Both the position numbers and the translations under genes were made by a program. From positions 124,001 through 188,000 of the forward strand of contig NZ_CP125297.1 of the NCBI RefSeq assembly GCF_030412785.1: a stretch of 64,000 bases of DNA, read 5' to 3'. The notes below the pieces were generated by a model. It was not told the origin of the DNA and did not search any database. It saw only the letters and a list, made by a program, of their open reading frames with translations. Positions 8,441-18,913 of this stretch are shown here, in pieces. The number at the start of each line of letters is the position of its first letter. Within the stretch, counting starts at the first letter, position 1. The DNA is from Paraburkholderia sabiae (GTDB lineage: Bacteria; Pseudomonadota; Gammaproteobacteria; Burkholderiales; Burkholderiaceae).

Positions 8441-9526
8441 ATGAATCACATCTGGCTACGATCGGAAACAAAAGCTTTTGAGCGCCGCACGCCGCTTATG
8501 CCGGTCCATGCCGCGATGTTACTCAAGAAAGGGGTTAGAGTGACTGTTGAGCGTTCGCCTATGCGGTGCATCCAGGATGAACAATACAAGGCAGTCGGCT
8601 GTGAAATCACCGGGCCACATTCTTGGCAACACGCGCCCCCGGATACCTACATTCTGGGATTGAAGGAGCTAACCGAGGATGTCGAGGAACTCCGCCACAC
8701 CCACGTTTACTTCGCTCACGCTTTCAAACAACAGATGGGCGCGACTGCGGTTCTTGATCGATTCCGACGAGGTGGTGGCGTTCTGCTCGATCTTGAGTAC
8801 CTTCGCAATTTTCGCGGTAGGGAGCTCGTCAGCCCAGGACTGAGCTTCTGGGCGGGCGTGTGTGGTGCAGCCGTAACGCTCGAAATTATGCAAGGAAAGA
8901 CGAGTGGTGACGAAAGGGTGTCACTCAAAAAACAGTTCTACAATCGCTTTGCAGATCTCGTCGAGATTCTGGAAATGAAGATCGAAAAGATTCGCAATGT
9001 GAGGATTCTCATAGCTGGCGCACGAGGAATGACCGGCTCAGGAGTGCGTCATCTACTGAATGTGCTCGGCCTGCACAGCGAATGTTGGGGAAGAGCCGAG
9101 ACTTCGTCAAACTTACGTAGCCAGATATTAGATTTCGATGTTCTTTTTAACTGCATTCGATCAGACGATGCGACACCGGTACTGATTAACTCAAAAATGC
9201 TTGAAATTCCACATCGACTTTCCATAATTGGTGACATAAGTTGCGATGCTGCCAGCCCATTCAACCCGTTACCTATTTATCAGGAATCGACGGATTTCTC
9301 TAAACCCGTACATAGGTGCGGTTCAGGATTAAACGCCATTGACGTGGTTGCCATAGACAATGTTGCGTCTCTTCTACCGGTGGAAGCTAGTTCAGCTATA
9401 AGCAGCGAATTATTCCCCTTTCTTTGTGAACTTTTTATAAGTAGTGGCTGCTTGGCAGACTCCGCGTGGGGAGTTGCTTATCAAAACTTCGTTGATAACC
9501 TTGCGAGACCAAAAAATGCAAACTAG
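8441..9526 (+). CDS. Saccharopine dehydrogenase (NAD+, L-lysine-forming) family protein, LYS1-like
   Basis: A 361-aa protein, close to the length of fungal LYS1. The N-terminal alanine-dehydrogenase-like domain begins LRSETKAFERRTPL. The two acid-base residues known in LYS1 are present: Lys75 in LGLKEL and His93 in YFAHAFK, followed by the expected DLEYL (about 117-121). A Rossmann loop GARGMTGSG sits at 193-201. LYS1 splits saccharopine oxidatively into an amino acid and 2-oxoglutarate. Bacterial lysine synthesis does not normally use this enzyme, so a specialised role is likely: releasing an amino acid from a saccharopine-like secondary amine. It overlaps the ATP-grasp gene by 11 nt, implying coupled translation. 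Confidence 0.85.
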   Translation: MNHIWLRSETKAFERRTPLMPVHAAMLLKKGVRVTVERSPMRCIQDEQYKAVGCEITGPHSWQHAPPDTYILGLKELTEDVEELRHTHVYFAHAFKQQMGATAVLDRFRRGGGVLLDLEYLRNFRGRELVSPGLSFWAGVCGAAVTLEIMQGKTSGDERVSLKKQFYNRFADLVEILEMKIEKIRNVRILIAGARGMTGSGVRHLLNVLGLHSECWGRAETSSNLRSQILDFDVLFNCIRSDDATPVLINSKMLEIPHRLSIIGDISCDAASPFNPLPIYQESTDFSKPVHRCGSGLNAIDVVAIDNVASLLPVEASSAISSELFPFLCELFISSGCLADSAWGVAYQNFVDNLARPKNAN

Positions 9527-10772
9527 AAGCAAGAACGTTATTGTGATTGTTGACGGCTGGGCGTCTGGGCGATATTTAGCGCCTGCTTTTGTCGGCCGTG
9601 GGTATGATTGTATACATGTTAGCTCAACTGATAAAACATCACACGCTGGTTACAGGAAGAGCGATTACATTGATAATTTTGAACTTGAATCGAGCACGCC
9701 GTCAGCAATATTGGAAAGGCTGCGTGGATATTCGATCAAAGCAATCGTGCCCGGCTGCGAATCGGGCGTTGTTCTCGCTGACTTATTAGCAAATAATTTT
9801 GATGTCCCGCGAAATGACGCCACAACAACGCAGGCTCGCAGGAACAAGTATCACATGATTGAGGCGCTCCGGAAAGCTGGGGTGTCTAGTATGAAACAGT
9901 TTGCTTCAGAATCTATTAGCGAGATCCTCGCCTGGTACACTGCATCGGAGTTGAAAACGGTCATAGTCAAGCCAACGATGGGGTGTAGGTCCGATGGTGT
10001 CGCACTTTGTTCGAACGCCGCGGAGATAGAAAGCACCTTAGTTAGTAACCACGGGAAATTGAATGTGATGGGGGTTGTCAATACGGAATTTGTAATCCAA
10101 GAACGTCTGGAAGGTATCGAGCTGATGGTCAATAGTGTCAGTTGCGGCGGCGATCATTTTGTCACTGATATGTGGATAGGTGTCGGTGGCATAAAGAATA
10201 GGATCTCGACAGACGAGTATGCAGAATTGATAATGCGAGGGACGGAAATTTTCGAAACCGTGGAAAGATATGTCATTGATATGCTTGATGCGATCGGAGT
10301 TCGCAACGGCGCAGCACACAGCGAAGTAATGCTCACGGTCAATGGGCCGCGGCTTATTGAGTGTGGCGCACGCCTTACTGGCGCCCAACTCTTCGCGGCT
10401 GTAGAGGAGGCACAGGGATACAGTCAGCTTTCGATGACAGTTGAAACTGTATTGAATCCTGGACAGTTTCGAATTCGAGCGGACGCATTGCGTAAGTCAA
10501 ACCAAAGAAACCTACGGTTTGTCTACATGTGTTCCAAGTCAGATGGATATCTAGTTAATGACCTCGATCTTAGTCAGTTTGACCAACTAGCGACACTGGA
10601 GAGGATGATCGTATTCCCGAGGATTGGTGAGTATCTGCCGAAAACACACGACACTGTAGGGCGACCTGGCTATGCGTTTCTCTTATCTGACGATAATCAA
10701 GCATTGGATATGGATTACTTGCGCTTCCGAGAACTGGAGTCGAAGATGTTTCAAGATGCACTCGATGCATAG
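9516..10772 (+). CDS. ATP-grasp amino-acid ligase
   Basis: 418 aa from the ATG at 9516, inside the end of the previous gene; the frame also opens upstream but there it lies wholly within the dehydrogenase. ATP-grasp landmarks: pre-ATP domain with VPGCESGVVLADLL, RRNKYHMIEALRKAG, the ATP-clamping lysine in TVIVKPTMGCRSDG, the QERLEGIELMVN loop, and the metal-binding EVMLTVNGPRLIECGAR, where ECGAR replaces the more common ExNxR. Such enzymes join a carboxylate to an amine through an acyl-phosphate, often forming dipeptides or amino-acid amides in small natural-product clusters. Neighbours suggest the amine partner may be a diamino acid. The gene looks AT-richer than the flanking IS DNA, consistent with separate transfer. 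Confidence 0.85.
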   Translation: MQTRSKNVIVIVDGWASGRYLAPAFVGRGYDCIHVSSTDKTSHAGYRKSDYIDNFELESSTPSAILERLRGYSIKAIVPGCESGVVLADLLANNFDVPRNDATTTQARRNKYHMIEALRKAGVSSMKQFASESISEILAWYTASELKTVIVKPTMGCRSDGVALCSNAAEIESTLVSNHGKLNVMGVVNTEFVIQERLEGIELMVNSVSCGGDHFVTDMWIGVGGIKNRISTDEYAELIMRGTEIFETVERYVIDMLDAIGVRNGAAHSEVMLTVNGPRLIECGARLTGAQLFAAVEEAQGYSQLSMTVETVLNPGQFRIRADALRKSNQRNLRFVYMCSKSDGYLVNDLDLSQFDQLATLERMIVFPRIGEYLPKTHDTVGRPGYAFLLSDDNQALDMDYLRFRELESKMFQDALDA

Positions 10773-11271
10773 ACGACCATCTGAAATTGTGAAAGGTGGT
10801 TGGTTTAAATTGACATCAGCTCCGCAACGGCATTACGGAGTTACCGGCATTAGTTTGCCTCAGCTGCAGCGGGCTGAATATAGCCGAACGGTTCCATGAG
10901 TCGAGGACGGTCAAACTATGCGGCAAGCCTTGTCAGTTCCACACCTGACCTTATTCTCTGAATCTGTTTGAGCCTTTCCCAACCCAGGGACGATTCAACG
11001 AGTCGGCCCCTACACGAGCGATTCGCGTCGCGGTGCATTTTCGCATGAGCCGCATTTGTGGTTCCTCTCTATTCTGCATTAAACCACCTCGGATAGCGTT
11101 ATCATATGCTTGCTCAGCGCTTTGGCAGGATCAAGAGAAAAGGCGCCGTAAGGACCACGCGTCGGAACTGCGTGGAATATTGAAACGCACAATTGCTGGC
11201 GACTCCTTTTGGGCGAACCTAGCTTTCCTCGGCGCCGCTGAACGAAGAGCAACGACATCAGAGAAGGAAAC
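10773..11271. other. Intergenic region between ligase and exporter genes
   Basis: Several short frames but none with family features. A GAAGGAAAC ribosome site precedes the exporter start. No terminator or repeat is clear. The length suggests either a lost small gene or a separate promoter for the exporter. Confidence 0.35.
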
Positions 11272-12999
11272 ATGGCGCGGCCAGACACGGATGCAAATCT
11301 CCAAACACTGCTTGCTCCACTCAGGAATACAGCCTTTCGTCGAATCTGGGTAGCGACGCAGATGTCGAGCCTCGGTTCTCTGATGCAAACGGTGGCCATT
11401 GGCTGGTTAATGACCACGATCTCAAGTTCCGACCTGATGGTTGCACTTGTCCAGGCGTCGTCGACGCTGCCGGTGTTTGCTCTATCGATCTTTGCCGGGT
11501 CCGTCGCTGATAATTTCGATCGTCGCGTGGTCATGCTTGCTTCACTGTGGCTGATGACGCTAGCGTCTGCGATGATGACGGTTCTCATCGCACTGGGTTG
11601 TACCGATCCGTGGCTCATCCTCGGCTTTACTTTTTTGGTTGGTTGCGGTTCGGCTTTCTACAATCCGGCTTGGCAGGCGTCAGTCGGCGATATTGTGGGG
11701 ACATTAGACCTCCCGGCAGCGGTTACTCTTGGTTCCGCCGGCTTCAACACCATGCGAAGCATAGGCCCGGCGCTGGGCGGTGTCATCGTGGCTGTCTTCG
11801 GACCGCTGGCCGCTTTCGTTTTCAATACGCTTAGCTACCTGCTACCACTCGACGCAACCCGGCGCTGCAGATGGGAAATACGTCATTCGTATCTACCGCG
11901 CGAATCAATGGTCACGTCAATCTTCGACGGATTGCGTTTCACAGCTATGTCAGCAGAAATCAAGGCAGCAATTGCGAGAGGAGCACTTTTTGGAGTGGCG
12001 AGCATCTCCATCCTCGCACTGCTGCCCTTGGTTGTTCGGGACCGATTGGGCGCCGGACCAGTCGCTTATGGCGTCTTGATGGGTGGCTTCGGCGCAGGTG
12101 CTTTCCTTGGCGGCATATCAACCAGCGTCTTAAGACGCGTTCTGTCACCGGAACGTCTGGTCATCCTAGCCTGTCTGGCGTGCGCCGCATGCTGCGTACT
12201 GCTCGCAACGGCTCCTGCCCTCCGAGTAGCGACCGTCATTCTCGCGATCGGGGGCGCCGGTTGGGTGATCGCATGGTCGGGGTTCGGCGTTATCGTCCAA
12301 TTGGCGAGCCCACGTTGGATTGTCGGTCGCACCCTGTCTATCTACTACGCATTTACATACGGCGGCATTGCGGCGGGAAGTTGGCTATGGGGCACCGTGG
12401 CTGAGAACTGCTCCGTAACAATTGCGCTTGTGTCCTCCTCAGGTGCACTATTGCTCGTCGCCCTCGCCGGCTTCCTGTTCCCCGTTCGCGAACAACGTGC
12501 ATGCGACCAAGAGGAGCCCGAAGAGCTATGCGCGCCGGCGGTTAACGTCAAACTGCAACTGCGACGTGGCCCGATCATTGTCCGTATCGACTATCTGATA
12601 CCTGAGGAAAACATTAAGGCTTTCGTGGCCGTGATGCATGAACGACGACAGATACGCAGTCGTTTCGGCGCTCGGTACTGGACGCTCGCGCGCGATCTTC
12701 GTCAGCCTGCGAAGTGGACTGAATCTTTTCGCACGCCAACCTGGGCAGATTACCTTCGCTTGCACCATCGCCTTCCCTCAGAAGATCTGGAGCTTGGCGA
12801 GCGCGTTCTCAAGTTACACGGAGGTGAACTTCCGCCGCAGATGAAATTCTCAGTTGAGCAACCGACAAACGCGCGCGGACCGCTCGATCAATCGATGCCG
12901 ATCATTGCCTCTCGCGACCTTGTCACAGGTGCCTCGGTGCAGCCGATGTCAAACGAGACGCCGCCGACGGACATAACGAAACCTGATGCATACGATTGA
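11272..12999 (+). CDS. MFS exporter of the MFS_3 (transmembrane secretion effector) type
   Basis: 575 aa. Residues about 18-405 form twelve hydrophobic segments of a major facilitator, with the early block FRRIWVATQMSSLGSLMQTV and the A-loop GSVADNFDRR between TM2 and TM3. A soluble C-terminal domain of about 110 residues follows (VDYLIPEEN-like start, WTESFRTPTWADYLRLHHR), typical of MFS_3 proteins. Relatives export siderophores, drugs or secondary metabolites. It follows the dehydrogenase and ligase on the same strand, so export of the product is the natural role. A good ribosome site supports the start. Confidence 0.85.
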   Translation: MARPDTDANLQTLLAPLRNTAFRRIWVATQMSSLGSLMQTVAIGWLMTTISSSDLMVALVQASSTLPVFALSIFAGSVADNFDRRVVMLASLWLMTLASAMMTVLIALGCTDPWLILGFTFLVGCGSAFYNPAWQASVGDIVGTLDLPAAVTLGSAGFNTMRSIGPALGGVIVAVFGPLAAFVFNTLSYLLPLDATRRCRWEIRHSYLPRESMVTSIFDGLRFTAMSAEIKAAIARGALFGVASISILALLPLVVRDRLGAGPVAYGVLMGGFGAGAFLGGISTSVLRRVLSPERLVILACLACAACCVLLATAPALRVATVILAIGGAGWVIAWSGFGVIVQLASPRWIVGRTLSIYYAFTYGGIAAGSWLWGTVAENCSVTIALVSSSGALLLVALAGFLFPVREQRACDQEEPEELCAPAVNVKLQLRRGPIIVRIDYLIPEENIKAFVAVMHERRQIRSRFGARYWTLARDLRQPAKWTESFRTPTWADYLRLHHRLPSEDLELGERVLKLHGGELPPQMKFSVEQPTNARGPLDQSMPIIASRDLVTGASVQPMSNETPPTDITKPDAYD

Positions 13000-13175
13000 C
13001 AAGGGATCTATTGACATCGTGAGACGCGAAGTTAGCACAACCGATGTTGAGAGTTCAAGACTTGATGCAGTGAACCAACCTCTCCACTGATGGCAGAAAG
13101 GTACGCATTGTGAGACATGTCGTGAACGACATGTCCTGAGGTTCCCTCGATTTCTCGCCTTCCAGAGGCCTCGCG

Positions 13176-13455
13176 TTATGCAGCCGTATCCTTTGTCTGC
13201 TGAGACGCAAGCCAGTGTTGCATGAACTGAGTTGGCGACATGAAGCCAAGCGATGAATGACGACGACTGCGGTTATAAAACACCTCGATGTATTCGAACA
13301 AGTCCGCGACGGCTTCGTGATGCGTGCGATATCTCGTGCCGTGTACCCGCTCGTTCTTCAGGCTGTTGAAGAAGCTTTCCGTCTGCGCGTTGGAATGCGC
13401 AGACAACTGCGCCCGTAAGTGACGCTGGACGCCGACGTTTTCAGGTAATTCATCC
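13176..13455 (-). pseudogene. IS3-family orfB, 3' part
   Basis: Encodes the end of an IS3-type integrase: TESFFNSLKNERVHGTRY, VADLFEYIEVFYNRSRRHSSLGF and SPTQFMQHW, including the last catalytic Glu. The upstream part is in another frame and then stops where the serine-recombinase element begins (about 13456). The 5' part of the same gene is at 16601-17060, so the element split it. Confidence 0.7.
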
Positions 13456-13460
13456 GTACC

Positions 13461-13684
13461 ACCCCCTTCATTTGCAGGAATTCGAACTGGTCCTTCACGC
13501 CCGGAACTGGCATGAGGACAGGGCCTGGTTTCACGACGCGAATGGCCGACTGCGGGCGCTGCCCGCCAACTGGACGAGCGTCGTGGCCGAGGACCCATTC
13601 AACGTCGTCGCTGCCGGGCGCGCCTTATTCCGCGTGGAAGAGTTGCTTGAACTGGGGCGTTTGGTCGCCGCGCTGGAGCCGTGA
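13461..13684 (+). CDS. DUF5372-like small protein, N-terminally truncated
   Basis: Reads HPLHLQEFELVLHARNWHED, then RAWFHDANGRLRALPANWTS to the stop. It matches the copy-2 protein at 19531-19818 ([20 protein letters not shown], then [19 protein letters not shown]). The first residues were lost at the element edge, so no native start remains. Function unknown; it always precedes an HTH protein and a serine recombinase here. Confidence 0.55.
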
Positions 13685-13895
13685 ACAGGGCAATTCCGTG
13701 TAAAGCCAAATACGCCAATAATGTAAAGCTAAATATGTCTTATTTCATTTCCGCGTTCACCCTGCGTTATAAGTTGACCGCTGTTAACAGCGCGGCGCGC
13801 TTTTCGCGATATTCACATAGTTATGACTTGCATATTCGGAAATATGGTACATAAGTATACTTACACGAATTGGCCAGTTTCTCTGGAGCTCGTGC

Positions 13896-14357
13896 ATGGC
13901 GACAGACCGACGCAAAGAGGACAAGCGCCGCGCGCTGCGGCAGCAGGCAAGCCTCAATCCGCGCCCCGATGCCGTGACGCATCCGCTGTTTCGGGACGAA
14001 GAGTTCTTCGATCCCTATGATTTGCTGCAGGTCAAGTACGAGTTGCTGCGCGCGGTGCGCGTGGACAAGCGACCGATCAGCGAAGCGGCCAAATCATTTG
14101 GTTTCTCCCGGCCGTCGTTCTATCAGGCCCAGGCGGCCTTCAAGCAGCGCGGACTGGCCGCTTTGATTCCACAGAAGACAGGGCCGCGCAGCGGTCACAA
14201 ATTGACGCCGGAGGTGATGGAGTTTCTGAACCAGGCGCGGGTTGCCGAGCCGACTGTGCGAGCGGAGCGACTGGCCGGCCTGGTGCACCAGAACTTTGGC
14301 GTACAGGTTCATCCCCGCAGTATCGAACGGCAGCTTCTGCGCCAAAAAAAACCGTAA
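13896..14357 (+). CDS. Helix-turn-helix protein of the serine-recombinase element
   Basis: 153 aa, intact. Residues about 50-85 form a helix-turn-helix resembling those of IS630/Tc1-type transposases (ISEAAKSFGFSRPSFYQAQ), followed by a winged segment ending HPRSIERQLLRQKK. No catalytic domain. It probably binds DNA to regulate or assist the recombinase. A stretch ending in GTGCATGGCG precedes the start. The copy-2 homologue is frameshifted. Confidence 0.65.
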   Translation: MATDRRKEDKRRALRQQASLNPRPDAVTHPLFRDEEFFDPYDLLQVKYELLRAVRVDKRPISEAAKSFGFSRPSFYQAQAAFKQRGLAALIPQKTGPRSGHKLTPEVMEFLNQARVAEPTVRAERLAGLVHQNFGVQVHPRSIERQLLRQKKP

Positions 14358-14368
14358 CGAAACCGCCC

Positions 14369-14662
14369 GTGTCCATGCCTGACCGCGCGCTGAGCAATGG
14401 CGGACTTCTCTCGCGTTATGAAGTTCTGAGACAACAGGCACTTGGACTGCCGTGCGAGATTCCTCGCGGTCAGGGCCTCATGCTATTGATGCGGAGCGGC
14501 ATGAGAGCTTGGATGCAGGCATGGGCCCAGTGCGCGACCACGGTTATACGGCGGCAGCCGCCGCCTGGTGAGGCAGAGATCGTTCCCTTCACTCTGCATC
14601 AGGAGGCGACGTTGATTCTGGCTTCAATGCTTTTACACCGGCGTCAGGAGGCAACAGCATGA
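14369..14662 (+). CDS. Small accessory protein of the serine-recombinase element
   Basis: 97 aa, no known domain. It starts 11 nt after the HTH gene and overlaps the recombinase start by 4 nt (ATGA), so the three are translated together. The copy-2 counterpart (18616-18882) shares the LxLYEGLR/SRYEVLRQ and RxGMRAW-type core, showing a conserved component. Confidence 0.6.
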   Translation: MSMPDRALSNGGLLSRYEVLRQQALGLPCEIPRGQGLMLLMRSGMRAWMQAWAQCATTVIRRQPPPGEAEIVPFTLHQEATLILASMLLHRRQEATA

Positions 14663-16589
14663 AGAGCGATCCTCATCAGAAGGTCCAGGCGAGTCACCTG
14701 AAGAGCAACGCCTTTTTGTATATCCGGCAATCCACATTGCGTCAGGTGTTCGAGAACACCGAGAGCACCAAGCGTCAATATGCGCTGCGCCAACGGGCGG
14801 TCGCCCTGGGTTGGTCCGAGGACCGCATTATTGCGATCGATAGCGACCTCGGCCAGTCCGGCGCGTCATCGGACCGCGAAGGATTCCAGCGCCTGGTCGC
14901 CGAGGTTGGCGTGGGTCATGCCGGCATCGTGCTCGGCCTGGAGGTGTCGCGCCTGGCGCGCAACTCTACCGACTGGCATCGGCTGCTCGAGATCTGCGCA
15001 ATTACCGACACATTGATCCTTGATGAGGAGGGCGTATACGATCCTGCTCACTTCAACGACCGCCTGTTATTGGGGCTCAAGGGCACCAATGAGCGAGTCC
15101 GAATTGCACGTGCTGCGGGCACGCCTTCAAGGAGGAATCGTAAGCAAAGCGAAGCGCGGTGAACTGCAGATGCGCCTGCCCGTCGGCTTCGTGTACAACG
15201 CCGCGGGCGCGGTCGTTCTCGATCCGGACCAGCAGGTCCAGCACTGCCTGAGGTGGCTGTTCGACACCTTCCGAGGTATGCCGGCGCGTTTGTCTACGGT
15301 CGCACTCATACGCGCAGGACGGTCGACGGACGCACCCGTGTGATTCGCGCCCCTTGGGACCAGTGGGATACGCTGATTCCGGGTGCCCATGCCGGTTACC
15401 TGTCCTGGGAAGAGTACGAGCAGAACCAGAAGCGTTTGCATGAGAGCGCACAGGTGATCGGGGCTGACCGGCGTCGTGGCGCGCCACGTGAGGGTCCAGC
15501 ACTTCTTCAGGGACTCGTGGCCTGTGGCCGGTGCGGTAGCCGCATGACGGTTCATTACCACAGCCGCCAGGGCGGATTGTGTCCCGAGTACATCTGCCAG
15601 CGCGAAGGTATCGAGCAGGCCGAACCGGTCTGCCAGCGCATCCACGGCGCGGCCATCGACGAGGCCATAGGCGAACTGCTCGTCGAAGCGCTCAATCCGC
15701 TTGCCATTGAGGTGAGCCTGGCGGTTCAGCATGAACTCCAGTCACGTATCGAAGAAGCCGACTGTCTGCGTCACAAGCAGGTAGAACGCGTCCGGTATGA
15801 AGCCGATCTGGCGCAGCGTCGCTACATGCGCGTCGATCCGGAGAACCGGCTGGTTGTCGACTCACTCGAAGCAGACTGGAACCATAAGCTTCGAGCGCTG
15901 ACTGAGGCCAGCGAGGAATAACAGCGGCGCCGCGAGCAGGACGCACGCATTCTGACGGACGAGCAGCGCGCCGTCACCATCTCGCTGGCGTCCAACTTCC
16001 CCCGGTTATGGCGCGATCCCGCCACGCCCGACCGGGCACGCAAACGCATGATGAGGCTCTTTTGGAAGACGTCACCCTGAACCGCGACCAGCAGGTTACC
16101 GCACACATTCGCTTCAAGGGCGGCACTCACCGGACCCTCAAGCTGCCCATGCCGCTGAAATCGTGGCAGCGATGGGTCACCCACGCCGCAGTGATTGAGG
16201 AGATCGACGCGCTGCTCAATCACCATACTGTCCCGCAGATCGCCAATATCCTGAACGAACGTGGCTTTCCGTCGGGCACGGGTAGACCCTTCCATGCCAA
16301 AATGGTCGCACGCCTGCAGCGCAATTACTGTCTGAAGCCACGCTATGATCGGTTGCGCGAAGCGGGCCTCCTGACGCTGCAGGAGATGGCCGACGCGCTG
16401 CACGTCACGCCGACGAGCGTGAAGATATGGAACCGTCGCGGACTCATCCGCGGTCACGCCTACAGCGACAAGAACGAGTGCCTGTACGACCCGCCGGGCA
16501 ATGACGCGCCCCGAAAGGCGATGGGCATCAAGCTATCCTGCCGACGTCGCCATCCCGACGTCGTTTCCGATCGCCGCAAGGAGGTGTAG
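14659..16589 (+). pseudogene. Large serine recombinase, copy 1, broken
   Basis: The resolvase domain opens AFLYIRQSTLRQVFENTES with the nucleophile Ser, then GLEVSRLARNSTDWHRLL and LILDEEGVYDP. A frameshift near 15080 moves to the frame with ARLQGGIVSKAKRGEL; a second break near 15280 leads to the recombinase domain and zinc ribbon (VACGRCGSRMTV), a stop at about 15921, then the C-terminal DNA-binding part (MADALHVTPTSVKIWNRRGLI). Catalytic residues are present but the protein cannot be made whole. Confidence 0.75.
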
Positions 16590-16600
16590 TATGAAACGCA

Positions 16601-17060
16601 AGTCAACGCATCGGTTACGAGGTCTGCAGTCATACGCGGCTTGACCGACCAGCCCACGACCTCCCGATTGAACAGGTCCAGCGTGACCGCCAGATACAGC
16701 CAGCCTTCGTCGGTCCAGATGTACGTGATGTCCGAGGTGAGCACCTGATTGGGCTCGGCCGGCGTGAAGTTGCGGTTCAACACGGTCGGCGCCACCGGCA
16801 ACTTGTGCCTGAATCCGTTGTCACGCGATACCGGCGCTTATGGCGGGCGCGGATACAATTGGCGCTCATCTACCGCTCCACCCGTGCTTTGCTGGCCGGA
16901 AAGCCGCGAGAACGAACCTCTTCGGTCATGCGCGGCGAGCCGTAGGCGCCTTTGAACTCGGCATGAATCGTCCGGATCGCCGCGTCGCTGGGCATTTCCA
17001 AGGGCGTGGTCACGAAGTACGTCGGACTGGCGGGTGCCGCCGGGCTGGATTGGGCGATCG
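16601..17060 (-). pseudogene. IS3-family orfB, 5' part
   Basis: Encodes HAEFKGAYGSPRMTEEVRS (the HTH_21 region), then after a frame break TPAEPNQVLTSDITYIWTDE and LYLAVTLDLFNREVVGW, the first part of the IS3 integrase core. It stops at DLVTDALT where the recombinase element ends. The remaining core is at 13176-13455. Confidence 0.7.
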
Positions 17061-17655
17061 CCTGTGATATGGACGAAGGCGAGCTCGAGCGACGGCTTCT
17101 TGGCAAGCCGACCGGACCCGCGGCCTATGCACAGCCCGACTACGGTCGCATTCATCAAGGAACTGCGCCGCAAGGAGGTGACGCTGACGTTGTTGTGGGA
17201 GGAATATCAGGCGGAGTTCGCGAATCGGAAGACTTACCGTTACACGCAGTTCTGCGAGCACTATAAGTGCGTTCGCGAAACGGCTGAAGCGTTCCATGCG
17301 GCAGATCCACCGTGCTGGCGAGAAGCTATTCGTCGACTTCGCCGGTCCCACGTTGCCGTTGACCACAGGGCGCCGCGCGCACATCTTCGTGGCCGCCATG
17401 GGCGCATCGAGCTATACATTCATATGCGCCACGCCGGCCGAGACGATGGAGGACTGGCTGAGTGGTATCGCCCGCGCGCTGACCTTCTACGGCGGCGTTC
17501 CCCAGCTGATCGTCATAGACAATCCGCGCGCGATGATCGCCGATCCCGATCGCTATGAGCCTCGCGCCGGCGACACCGTGCTGGACTTCGCGCGTCACTA
17601 CGGCACCTCATTTCTACCTGCACGCGTTTATCGCCCGCAGGATAAGGCGTTGACT

Positions 17656-18626
17656 TCATAATGCACCTTGTTCGGTTTGTTGAGCGGGAATTAGACGGGG
17701 CGGCCTGCCGCCGTATCGACTGCCTGCGCCTTTGATCAGTTTGACATCACCGGGCGGCTCGTACAGGAACCGGCAGTTGTTGCCGTATAGATGCCGCTTG
17801 AGAACACCTTGACGACCGAGTTGGTGGATGGTTGTCGTTGATACGTCGAGTAGCTTGGCCACCTCCTCGCCGGTGAGCATACCGCGCTGGCGCAACCGGT
17901 CAAACCGACTCTTCAAGGAGTAAGTCTGGCGAATGAGGATGACCTTCTTCGTCGTGGAGCACTCTCCACGCCAATTCCGATGGTCAAGTTCGTTCAGTCG
18001 TCCTGCGATCTGCCGGTCCGTGGAAGTCTCCAACAGCTCGTCGATAAGGGAAACAACTTCGGGTCGTGTCTTGCGCACCCTGGACATCGGCTGTGGCCGT
18101 TCGACGGCCAGGCTCTGTGTACGTCCACCGCGCCAACGTACATGGACATCGACCCGCTGACCGACGATGAGCGTCACGTCTTCGATGAGTAATCCGTACC
18201 TTTCAGGCCGAGCAGCAGGCGGTCGTTGAAGTGTGCCGGATCGTAGATACCATCCTCGTCGAGAATGAGCGTGTGAGATAGTGCCGCCAGTTCGATGAGA
18301 CGGTGCCAGTCAGCATTGTTGCGTGCCAGCCGCGATACTTCGAGCCCGAGCACGATTCCGGCATGCCCCATTGCCACCTCGGTCACGAGGTGCTGGAAGC
18401 CATCACGGTCTTGCGACTGTGCGCCTGAGATCCCGAGGTCACTGTCGATAACGTGGACTCGCTCAATTGGCCAACCCAAGGCCACCGCGCGATCACGCAA
18501 TGCGTACTGTCGCTTCGTGCTCTCGGTGTTCTCGAACACCTGTCGCAGCGACGACTGTCGTACGTAGAGAAAGGCGTCGCGCCGCAAACGATCGGCGCAG
18601 ACCTTCATAGCAACGTCAGTAGGCAT
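17656..18626 (-). pseudogene. Large serine recombinase, copy 2, internally deleted
   Basis: The N-terminal part (18626-18174) has AFLYVRQSSLRQVFENTEST and GLEVSRLARNNADWHRL, the catalytic domain. It ends after LLLGLKGT, exactly where copy 1 continues into the recombinase domain. The next frame (18177-17656) encodes only the C-terminal DNA-binding part (VAKLLDVSTTTIHQLGRQG). Some 350-400 residues, including the zinc ribbon, are deleted. Confidence 0.75.
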
Positions 18627-18882
18627 GGCGCACCTGTGATTCAGCTGCCAGCACCATGTTGGCGAGCAGGCGCACGAGCTGGCGATCGTGCGCCACCGCA
18701 GGCAGCGCGGTCGATGCCGGCTGCACCTTCACTGTTGGCGCGGTCCGGGTCGTGGTCAACACAACAAGCCCGCGCCACATGCCGTGGAAGACGATCGCGC
18801 CCATACCGTCCATGCCCCGACGCGCACAAGGCGCTGCGACGCGCAAGCCTTCATAGAGCTCAAGCGCATCGCCAGGCAACAT
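18616..18882 (-). CDS. Small accessory protein, copy 2
   Basis: 88 aa, corresponding to the 97-aa protein of copy 1 (shared ALELYEGLR and GMxGMxAIVFHGM-type region). It overlaps the recombinase start by 11 nt. Function unknown. The start could lie a few codons upstream. Confidence 0.45.
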   Translation of the reverse strand: MLPGDALELYEGLRVAAPCARRGMDGMGAIVFHGMWRGLVVLTTTRTAPTVKVQPASTALPAVAHDRQLVRLLANMVLAAESQVRHAY

Positions 18883-18913
18883 TGCCTCACCGGCATCGAC
18901 GCGAACACATGAC

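Larger units (their letters stand above)
13456..16600 (+). mobile_element. Serine-recombinase element, copy 1, inserted in IS3 orfB
   Basis: Four same-strand genes (DUF5372-like, HTH protein, ~97-aa protein, large serine recombinase) lie between the two halves of an IS3 orfB. The same order appears inverted in copy 2 (17650-19856), and a related set in copy 3 (20354-22898). Boundaries are inferred from where IS3 coding stops and resumes; no clear terminal repeat or target duplication was found. Confidence 0.6.
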
